A program made the position numbers and the translations under genes. Below are positions 19,540 through 25,459 of a stretch of DNA of 28,345 bases, piece after piece; position 1 is the stretch's first letter, and the number at the start of each line of letters is the position of its first letter. The DNA lies in the IMG/VR virus record IMGVR_UViG_3300005613_000327, positions 1 to 28,345 of that record; one strand, written 5' to 3'. Origin of the DNA: a virus. Below the pieces are notes generated by a model. The model did no database searches and was not told the DNA's origin. It worked only from the letters and a program-made list of their open reading frames with translations.

Positions 19540-20190
19540 ATGGCTAATTCAGCTACAGCCTATGGTCTTCGTCCTATCGGGCTTGTTGGCAGCGGCGCTA
19601 ACACTACCGGTGTAACCGAGTACGAAATTGCCTCTGACAACGCTAATGCAATCTTCCAGTATGGAATTGTTATTCCTACTGCGGATGGTGTAATTGCTCG
19701 TGCAGCAGATACAGCAGGCGGCACTACCGCAGCATTAGGCGTCCTGATGGGTGTTGAATACCAAGATTCAGTCCAGAAAAAGCCTGTTTGGCTAAACTAC
19801 TGGCCTGGCGCAGCATCAGTAAGCGTGGATACTAACTATCCAGTTAAAGCTTACGTTGCGGACAATCCGAACCAAATCTTCCAGGTTGCTTCGGATGCAA
19901 GTCTTACAAACAGAGCTACGGCTCTAGCTACTGTGTTTGCTAACGCGTCTTTGGGTACTTCTGCTCAAGCGGGTTCAACAGACAACGGTAACTCTACATC
20001 TGCGTTGAGCGTAAGCAGTGTTGCTACTACAGCAACTTTGCCTCTCCGTATTGTAGGTATTGTAGATGATGAAGCGAACAGCGATTACACCGCAGCGGGT
20101 ATCCCACTGAAGGTGCGCTTTAACGCTCACTTCAACTCCAATGCATCGCGGTTTGATTCTCAAACCACTTCATTAACCACAGGCATTTAA
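19540..20190 (+). CDS. Head protein, probable capsid decoration protein (216 aa)
   Basis: The 216-residue product MANSATAYGLRPIGLVGSGA... is Ala/Ser/Thr-rich with beta-strand character and no Cys. The start 'MANSATAYGLRPI...G' followed by 'G.v.p.a.G.iara' is a pattern of capsid-associated beta proteins found directly before capsid genes in marine phages. The second half includes a Ser/Thr-rich loop and LRIVGIVDDEANSDYTAAG. The likely role is decoration or cementing of the capsid surface. It has a GGAG ribosome-binding site and is followed by the major capsid gene after 12 bases. Confidence 0.7.
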   Translation: MANSATAYGLRPIGLVGSGANTTGVTEYEIASDNANAIFQYGIVIPTADGVIARAADTAGGTTAALGVLMGVEYQDSVQKKPVWLNYWPGAASVSVDTNYPVKAYVADNPNQIFQVASDASLTNRATALATVFANASLGTSAQAGSTDNGNSTSALSVSSVATTATLPLRIVGIVDDEANSDYTAAGIPLKVRFNAHFNSNASRFDSQTTSLTTGI

Positions 20191-20202
20191 GAGGGATAAA
20201 TC

Positions 20203-21105
20203 ATGGCTATATCTCGCGCACAATTAGCGAAAGAGCTAGAACCCGGACTAAATGCGTTGTTCGGGATGGAGTATGATCGTTACGACAACGAGCATGCGGA
20301 GATCTTCGACGAAGAGTCCTCAGATAGGGCCTTTGAAGAGGAAGTGATGCTGTCGGGCTTTGGAACTGCGCCTGTTAAATCAGAAGGTGGTTCTATTTCG
20401 TTTGATGACGCGCAGGAAACTTTCACTGCACGTTACACTCACGAAACCATTGCTTTGGCATTCAGCATCACTGAGGAAGCTGTTGAGGACAATCTCTACG
20501 ATCGTCTTGCAACTCGCTATACTCGTGCTCTTGCACGTTCAATGTCTCAAACCAAGCAGATTAAAGCTGCTTCTGTACTGAACAACGCGTTCAGCACTGC
20601 TGCCCCTGTTGGCGACGGCGCTGCACTCTGTTCAGCAGCTCACCCTTCACTGACTGGTAACCAAAGCAATAAGCTTGCCGTTGCCGCAGACCTAAACGAG
20701 ACGTCGCTTGAGCAAATGCTCATCAACATCGCCGGTCTGACAGATGAGCGTGGTCTTAAGATTGCCGTACGCGGTATGAAGCTGATTATTCCTAAAGAGC
20801 TGCAATTCATTGCAGAGCGAGTAATCAACTCTAACCTGCGTCCAGGCACAGCCGATAACGACATCAATGCGATGAAATCTATGGGTATGCTCCCTGACGG
20901 TGCGGTGGTTAACCACTTCCTCACTGACACGGACAACTTCTTCATCAAGACTGATGCGCCTAACGGCTTCAAGATGTTCCAGCGCACTCCGCTTAAGACT
21001 GCAATGGAAGGTGACTTCGACACTGGTAACATGCGATTCAAGGCCCGTGAGCGTTACAGCTTCGGCGTCTCTGACTGGCGTGCAGTGTACGGCAGTGGTT
21101 CATAA
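20203..21105 (+). CDS. Major capsid protein
   Basis: A 300-residue protein with a GAGGGATAAATC leader. The pattern ELEPGLNALFGMEYDRYDNE (about 11-30), then VMLSGFGTAPVKSEGGSI, FTARYTHETIALAFSITEEA (about 72-91), LARSMSQTKQIKAASVLNNAF, the spine-like LIIPKELQFIAERVINS and FGVSDWRAVYGSGS at the end fits HK97-fold capsid proteins of the Mu gpT-like type. No obvious cleaved delta domain or protease is seen, and scaffolding is supplied by the gene at 18105. A strong terminator follows, as expected for the most highly made protein. Confidence 0.87.
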   Translation: MAISRAQLAKELEPGLNALFGMEYDRYDNEHAEIFDEESSDRAFEEEVMLSGFGTAPVKSEGGSISFDDAQETFTARYTHETIALAFSITEEAVEDNLYDRLATRYTRALARSMSQTKQIKAASVLNNAFSTAAPVGDGAALCSAAHPSLTGNQSNKLAVAADLNETSLEQMLINIAGLTDERGLKIAVRGMKLIIPKELQFIAERVINSNLRPGTADNDINAMKSMGMLPDGAVVNHFLTDTDNFFIKTDAPNGFKMFQRTPLKTAMEGDFDTGNMRFKARERYSFGVSDWRAVYGSGS

Positions 21106-21123
21106 AACTTCGGTTTTATGTGG

Positions 21124-21154
21124 AAAAGGGGTGGCTTGTGCTGCCCCTTTTTTT
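21124..21154 (+). terminator. Intrinsic terminator after major capsid gene
   Basis: AAAAGGGG (21124-21131), 12-base loop, CCCCTTTT (21144-21151), then more T. It probably sets the capsid-to-downstream expression ratio. Possible -10-like TATAAA at 21164-21169 follows, without a convincing -35. Confidence 0.85.
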
Positions 21155-21222
21155 ATCGTATCTTATAAATGTCCCTGACAGTCGCATCCCGCGGCTGACA
21201 CTAGCCACGACAGGAGATCTTC

Positions 21223-21681
21223 ATGGCGACTACTACTTTTTCTGGTCCTATTAAGGCCGGTACAATTCGAAATACAACTGGTACAACGGTTGGCACCGAC
21301 GTAGCTAACTCTGGTTTTGTCAGCATGGCTCAAGCAGCGGTCATCGCAGCTACGGGTGCCGATGGTCAGACTACTACTGTTGCTACTATCCCTGCGAATT
21401 CTAAGATCATTGCAGTGGTCCTGAACGTTACTACAGCTAACGACGATGGCACCGCTTCAACTGTTCAAGTTGGTACTTCAGGCGATCCGAATGCTTTCTT
21501 AGGTGCAACTAGCGTACAAGCAGAAGGTGTTACTTTTAGTGACGTTATGACTTCGGTTTCTACGGATGTAGGTACAACCGACATTCAAGTCATTTCAACC
21601 TTCTCGGCCACAGACGAAGACGGTACAGCAGGTGTAGCAGATGTCACTGTGATGTACATCCAGAACGCTAACTTGGCTTAA
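21223..21681 (+). CDS. Virion beta-protein (152 aa)
   Basis: The ATG 21223 follows GGAGATCTTC. The 152-residue product is Thr/Ala/Gly-rich and almost free of charged residues except Asp: MATTTFSGPIKAGTIRNTTG, then VATIPANSKIIAVVLNVTTA. It resembles phage head or fibre-like beta proteins. The order after the capsid gene suggests a decoration, head-fibre or small tail protein. Two acidic loops (SATDEDGTAG, TTANDDGTAS) could bind calcium; this is inference. Confidence 0.6.
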   Translation: MATTTFSGPIKAGTIRNTTGTTVGTDVANSGFVSMAQAAVIAATGADGQTTTVATIPANSKIIAVVLNVTTANDDGTASTVQVGTSGDPNAFLGATSVQAEGVTFSDVMTSVSTDVGTTDIQVISTFSATDEDGTAGVADVTVMYIQNANLA

Positions 21682-21695
21682 TTTGGGGGTGACTC

Positions 21696-22229
21696 ATGGC
21701 AGGATCTAATATTAGATCCGGGCATTTACATGGAAGCGGATATATAACCAACTACCGCGCACTCGTAAAAGCTTTGGACTTAGTCGGTACAACGTCTGCC
21801 GGGATTCTTGATATTTGGGATACAGACTCTGCCCCTATTCAAGCTACCTATGGTCGTTCTGGAACAACCGTAACCGTTACTAAAGTGGGGCATGGTTTAA
21901 GCACTGGAGACAAAGTCGGGATTACTTTTTTGACTACATCTGGTGCTATAGCCACTCCGGGTAATTATGTAATCACGGTTACGGGTGTAGATACCTTTAC
22001 GATAACAGACATTAACAGTGGCACTATAGCTGCGGGTAAGACTTGTTATTACGTGAATTCCACAGCCGATGGTTATGACGCTCAGTGGTTAGCGACTTGG
22101 CATACTTCGGCTAATGATACGTTTTTTAACGGTTTTAACATGCCCGATGAAGGTATGTTAGCCCGAATAGGTATTTACATCCGAGTTGAAAACATAGCCT
22201 CCGTAAACATTTACTACACTGGTGCGTAG
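21696..22229 (+). CDS. Virion protein with Ig-like/beta middle domain (177 aa)
   Basis: The 177-residue product opens MAGSNIRSGHLHGSGYITNY and ends in VENIASVNIYYTGA. The central region (about 55-100) reads TVTVTKVGHGLSTGDKVGIT and YVITVTGVDTFTITDI, a beta pattern seen in repeats of phage tail and baseplate proteins. It has one His-rich N-terminal spot. A structural role is likely; no function is assigned. A GGGGGTGACTC ribosome-binding site precedes it. Confidence 0.65.
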   Translation: MAGSNIRSGHLHGSGYITNYRALVKALDLVGTTSAGILDIWDTDSAPIQATYGRSGTTVTVTKVGHGLSTGDKVGITFLTTSGAIATPGNYVITVTGVDTFTITDINSGTIAAGKTCYYVNSTADGYDAQWLATWHTSANDTFFNGFNMPDEGMLARIGIYIRVENIASVNIYYTGA

Positions 22230-22231
22230 CA

Positions 22232-22516
22232 ATGGCGAGCACAAAGGCTGTAAAAAGAAGCCCTTCGGGGCGTCTTAGCTACCGCGGAGAAACTTTTTCA
22301 GGCTATAACAAGCCAAAAAGAACGTCCGGGGGCAGTAAAAAGTTTGCTGTTTTAGCTAAGAAAGGCGATGAAGTAAAACTGGTTCGATTTGGTGATCCCA
22401 ACATGACCATCAAAAAGAACATACCAGAGCGTCGTTCTAACTTTAGGGCTCGTCACAATTGTGATACCGCTAAAGATAAGTTCAGTGCTCGTTACTGGAG
22501 TTGCAAGAAATGGTAA
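22232..22516 (+). CDS. Basic virion-cluster protein (94 aa)
   Basis: The ATG lies two bases after the previous stop. The 94-residue product is very basic. Its second half KKFAVLAKKGDEVKLVRFGD, then PNMTIKKNIPERRSNFRARH and N-C-D-TAKDKFSARYWSCKKW, is a pattern I recall from many marine phages (two cysteines near the C-terminus). It is presumably a minor structural or DNA-associated protein. Role unknown. The 3' end overlaps the next gene by 7 bases. Confidence 0.72.
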   Translation: MASTKAVKRSPSGRLSYRGETFSGYNKPKRTSGGSKKFAVLAKKGDEVKLVRFGDPNMTIKKNIPERRSNFRARHNCDTAKDKFSARYWSCKKW

Positions 22517-22725
22517 GTAACGATCATTTAGAGCACGAAGTTAACGACGTCAAACGTCAAATGGCGGTCGTCGAGACTATTTTGAATCGCATTGAAAACA
22601 ATCATCTTAATCATATGGAAGATGATATACGTGATCTGCGAAACAAAAACTGGATGATCTTGGCCGGTATTGCTAGTCAACTCTCCGCGACATTAGTTGC
22701 GGTCGTTATGATGTTATTAGGTTAG
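22510..22725 (+). CDS. XhlA-like membrane-anchored coiled coil (71 aa)
   Basis: The ATG 22510 (rather than TTG 22501) follows a GGAG. The 71-residue product has a coiled coil (1-46, VKRQMAVVETILNRIENNHL) and a single C-terminal transmembrane helix (about 48-70, WMILAGIASQLSATLVAVVM). This is the layout of XhlA-type and similar phage membrane proteins that assist lysis, often with a holin. Here it sits in the structural module, away from the lysin at 851. A virion or lysis role are both possible; I would favour lysis or membrane association. Confidence 0.6.
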   Translation: MVSNDHLEHEVNDVKRQMAVVETILNRIENNHLNHMEDDIRDLRNKNWMILAGIASQLSATLVAVVMMLLG

Positions 22726-22734
22726 GAGAAAGCT

Positions 22735-22899
22735 ATGAAATGCAGTCCTCGTAAAGAAATGGCTATGGGTATGATGTACGGCGGCGAAGCTAAGAAGCCG
22801 GTAAAAATGGCTAAAGGCGGCTGTGCGGTAAAAGGAATGAAAGTAGGCGGTCCGGTGAAAATGAATAAAGGCGGTTGTGCTGTTAGAGGCATGAAATAA
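22735..22899 (+). CDS. Lys/Gly/Met-rich peptide with two GG repeats (54 aa)
   Basis: A short frame with TAGGAGAAAGCT ahead of the ATG. The product has a duplicated segment: KMAKGGCAVKGMK and KMNKGGCAVRGMK, joined by VGGPV, after MKCSPRKEMAMGMMYGG. It is strongly basic and probably unfolded. The MxxGG motif recurs in several neighbours. Probably a minor virion peptide; function unknown. Confidence 0.6.
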   Translation: MKCSPRKEMAMGMMYGGEAKKPVKMAKGGCAVKGMKVGGPVKMNKGGCAVRGMK

Positions 22900-22901
22900 G
22901 C

Positions 22902-23108
22902 ATGCTTAAATGCAAAGGCATGGGAAAAGTCCGCACAGGTCTTAAAGTAAAAGGCTACAAAGACGGCGGCTCAGTTAAAGACGAGTGTTACCGTAAGGTA
23001 AAGGCTCGCTATAAAGTGTTTCCCTCAGCCTATGCTTCTGGCGCAATAGCCAAGTGCCGTAAAGTCGGTGCTAAGAACTGGGGGAATAAGTCCCGTGGCA
23101 GTTCGTAA
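22902..23108 (+). CDS. Small basic protein with FPSAYASGA motif (68 aa)
   Basis: The ATG is two bases after the previous stop. The 68-residue product includes YKDGGSVKDECYRKVKARYK and FPSAYASGAIAKCRKVGA (about 40-57). The latter 'PSAYASGxxxKCRK' sequence is common in short basic proteins of marine phages and viruses, from memory. It has three cysteines and a high Lys/Arg content. It may bind DNA or be packaged. The 3' end overlaps the next gene by 14 bases. Confidence 0.7.
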   Translation: MLKCKGMGKVRTGLKVKGYKDGGSVKDECYRKVKARYKVFPSAYASGAIAKCRKVGAKNWGNKSRGSS

Positions 23109-23370
23109 AACTAAGAAAGGCGCAGACCTTAAGCGATGGTTTAAGGAAGAGTGGGTCGATGTTCGTACAGGGAAGCCTTGCGGACGTAAAGAAGGTGAAA
23201 AACGGGGAACCCCGTATTGCCGACCTAAAAAGCGTGTTTCTAGCAAGACACCTAAGACCGCAAGTGAAATGACTGCGGCAGAGAAGAAGTCCCGGGTAGC
23301 GCAAAAGAAGCGCCTTGGGCAACCAGCAGGTAAACCTAGGCGTGTAGCATCGCTTAAAAGGAAAAAATAA
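23095..23370 (+). CDS. DUF5872-like basic protein (91 aa)
   Basis: The start is taken as GTG 23095 because GGGGAATAAGTCCC precedes it. The product KADLKRWFKEEWVDVRTGKP-like segment (about 10-30), CGRKEGEKRGTPYCRPKKRV (about 28-47) and SSKTPKTASEMTAAEKKSRV match short basic phage/virus proteins I know as DUF5872-type; I am not certain of the number. Lys/Arg-rich with two Cys. Packaged or DNA-associated role plausible. Its stop overlaps the next ATG by one base. Confidence 0.65.
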   Translation: MAVRKTKKGADLKRWFKEEWVDVRTGKPCGRKEGEKRGTPYCRPKKRVSSKTPKTASEMTAAEKKSRVAQKKRLGQPAGKPRRVASLKRKK

Positions 23371-24038
23371 TGGCTGTTTCGGGATCAAAAGATTTTGAGC
23401 TAGACGTCGCCGATTACGTTGAAGAGGCGTTTGAGCGGTGCGGTAAGGAGATGCGTACGGGTTACGATCTTAAGACCGCCAAGCGCTCTATGAATCTTTT
23501 GTTTGCGGATTGGGCTAACCGTGGTTTAAACCAGTGGACTATTCAGCAGGTTACGACCACGTTGACTCAGGGTGATGCGGACTTAACTTTGAGTGCCGAT
23601 ACAATTGATATTTTGTCGGTTGTGGTTAGACGGGACAATACGGATTACGGAATACAGCGTTTGAGCCGGGATGATTACCTTAATATCCCAAACAAAACGC
23701 AGCAGGCACGGCCTTCTCAGTGGTTCTTAGACCGGCAGATAACGCCAGTCTTGAAGCTTTGGCCGGTCCCTGAAAACAGCACGGATCAAATTGTGTATGA
23801 TCGTTTAGTGCGTTTGGATGATGCGGATAGCGCAACTAATACTATACAGATACCGTTTCGGTTTTATCCCGCTTTAGCGGCGGGCTTGGCATACTACATT
23901 GCCATTAAGAAAGCACCGGACCGGATCCCTGTATTAAAAGCGTTGTACGAAGAAGAAATGCAGCGCGCGATGGACGAAGACCGAGATCGAGCTTCTTTTA
24001 ATGTTGTACCGAGCTTAGCGTATTCTAGGAATATGTAA
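23370..24038 (+). CDS. Head-tail connector protein (gp4/tail-tubular-A-like)
   Basis: The 222-residue product (MAVSGSKDFELDVADYVEEA...) has an N-terminal helical region ERCGKEMRTGYDLKTAKRSM followed by NLLFADWANRGLNQW, a beta middle part (QQVTTTLTQG), and a C-terminal helix-rich region PFRFYPALAAGLAYYIAIKK (about 163-182) with APDRIPVLKALYEEEM. This order is characteristic of short-tail connector or tail-accessory proteins (P22 gp4 or T7 gp11 kind). It would sit below the portal. The ATG overlaps the previous stop by one base. Confidence 0.72.
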   Translation: MAVSGSKDFELDVADYVEEAFERCGKEMRTGYDLKTAKRSMNLLFADWANRGLNQWTIQQVTTTLTQGDADLTLSADTIDILSVVVRRDNTDYGIQRLSRDDYLNIPNKTQQARPSQWFLDRQITPVLKLWPVPENSTDQIVYDRLVRLDDADSATNTIQIPFRFYPALAAGLAYYIAIKKAPDRIPVLKALYEEEMQRAMDEDRDRASFNVVPSLAYSRNM

Positions 24039-24343
24039 TGGGTAAGTTTGCTGTAGGTAAAAATTCTTACGGTATCTCAGATCGCTCCGGGTTTCGCTAT
24101 AAGCTAAACGACATGAAAAAGGAGTGGACCGGGATGCTGGTCGGTAAGGATGAGTGGGAGGCTAAACAGCCTCAGCTTAATCCGCGCCGTAAAGTAATCG
24201 ATCCTCAAGCTTTGAAGGACGCTCGCCCGGACAGGGTAGAGCCTTTAGACGTTTTCGTGGGAGTGCCGTTAGTTGAGGCCCCTAATTTAAAGCCGGTGAC
24301 TGGCTTTTGCCAAGTTGGTAGCGTGACGGTGGTGACCACATGA
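24038..24343 (+). CDS. Small connector-cluster protein (101 aa)
   Basis: The ATG overlaps the previous TAA. The 101-residue product contains YGISDRSGFRYKLNDMKKEW (about 11-30) and TGMLVGKDEWEAKQPQL with PDRVEPLDVFVGVP after it. I recall the 'GISDRSG.RY.L..M..EW.G..VG..E.E.K.PQL' pattern in marine phages in exactly this place between connector genes. Probably a short tail-assembly or connector component. No enzymatic motif. Confidence 0.72.
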   Translation: MGKFAVGKNSYGISDRSGFRYKLNDMKKEWTGMLVGKDEWEAKQPQLNPRRKVIDPQALKDARPDRVEPLDVFVGVPLVEAPNLKPVTGFCQVGSVTVVTT

Positions 24344-24990
24344 GTTTTACTTATGATCAGCTAAAAACAGCAATACAAGATTATACGCAAAACACCGAAA
24401 CAAGTTTTGTAAATAACCTGCCTGTTTTTATACGCGTCGCCGAAGAGCGTATTTTAAAGAACGTTCAGCTTACGCTTTTCCGTAAAAACGCGACGGGAAA
24501 CATGACTGCGAGCAATCAGTACCTTGCTGCCCCAAGCGATTTCTTAGCGCCGTTTTCGCTGTCTTACACGGACGGTGACGGCAACAAAGATTTTCTTGAG
24601 TACAAAGATGTAAACTTTGTCCAAGAATACAATCCGGATGCTACCACTACAGGAGCGCCGCGTTACTACGCATACTTTGACGTTAGTAGTTTTTTGATAG
24701 GCCCGACGCCCGATTCTTCGTATTCGGTGGAGCTTCACTACTTCTATAGGCCCGCTAGTTTGACTTCGGGATCCGGAAGTAGCACTACTTGGTTGAGTAC
24801 AAATGCGGAAGTAGCTCTTTTATACGGATGTCTGATTGAAGCTTACACTTATATGAAAGGTGAAGCCGATGTCATGCAAGAGTATGAGAAACGTTTTGCA
24901 GAAGCCATAATTTCATTAAAGAACTTTGGTGAAGCAAAAGAAGTTACCGATGCTTATAGAACTGGGCTTATCATTAGGGATAAAGCTTAA
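24340..24990 (+). CDS. Head-tail adaptor protein, SU10-adaptor-like
   Basis: The 216-residue product starts MSFTYDQLKTAIQDYTQNTE, then SFVNNLPVFIRVAEERILKN (about 22-41), a beta domain (GAPRYYAYFDVSSFLIGPTP), and a helical C-terminus LLYGCLIEAYTYMKGEADVM (about 160-179). The FV.N.P.FI..AEERI motif is that of the podovirus adaptor family I know as SU10-adaptor-like. It would form a ring under the portal. The ATG overlaps the preceding stop by 4 bases (CATGAG). Confidence 0.75.
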   Translation: MSFTYDQLKTAIQDYTQNTETSFVNNLPVFIRVAEERILKNVQLTLFRKNATGNMTASNQYLAAPSDFLAPFSLSYTDGDGNKDFLEYKDVNFVQEYNPDATTTGAPRYYAYFDVSSFLIGPTPDSSYSVELHYFYRPASLTSGSGSSTTWLSTNAEVALLYGCLIEAYTYMKGEADVMQEYEKRFAEAIISLKNFGEAKEVTDAYRTGLIIRDKA

Positions 24991-25007
24991 TTTAAGAGGA
25001 AAGAGAA

Positions 25008-25442
25008 ATGGCTATCACACAAGCTATGGTTACATCGTTCAAAGTTGGCGTGCTTGATGGCACTTTCGACTTCAGCAGCGGCACGTCACAAGTATTTAAG
25101 ATTGCCCTGTACACTTCAGCAGCTACTTTGGGCGCTACTACTACGGCCTATAGCGTTACTAACGAAGTCTCAGGCACAGGTTACACTGCGGGCGGAAACA
25201 CGCTGACTATCTCAGCAAACCCTGCCTCAAGTGGCACTACAGCGTTCTTAGACTTTGCTGATACTACATGGTCTACAGCGACTATTACGGCTCGTGGCGC
25301 TCTAATTTACTTGGCGGATGGCGGTACTAACCCTGCTGTTGCGGTTCTGGATTTTGGCTCTGATAAGACTTCAACTTCGGGTGACTTTACTATTGTCTTC
25401 CCCGCTGCTGATGCGAGCAACGCTATTATCCGTATTGCCTAA
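25008..25442 (+). CDS. Conserved virion protein before tail fibre (144 aa)
   Basis: The AGAGGAAAGAGAA leader precedes the ATG. The 144-residue product [20 protein letters not shown]... with [37 protein letters not shown] and an end [20 protein letters not shown] is an all-beta protein common in marine phage tail-fibre clusters. The '[10 protein letters not shown].lg..TT.Y...[12 protein letters not shown].tL' motif is clear. Likely a tail or fibre-base structural protein; exact role unknown. Confidence 0.75.
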   Translation: MAITQAMVTSFKVGVLDGTFDFSSGTSQVFKIALYTSAATLGATTTAYSVTNEVSGTGYTAGGNTLTISANPASSGTTAFLDFADTTWSTATITARGALIYLADGGTNPAVAVLDFGSDKTSTSGDFTIVFPAADASNAIIRIA

Positions 25443-25459
25443 ACCGCGAGACCCCAGCT

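Noticed and set aside
21164-21169. TATAAA as promoter for the gene at 21223
   Set aside because: No -35-like hexamer at 16-18 bases upstream; the gene may be read through the capsid terminator.
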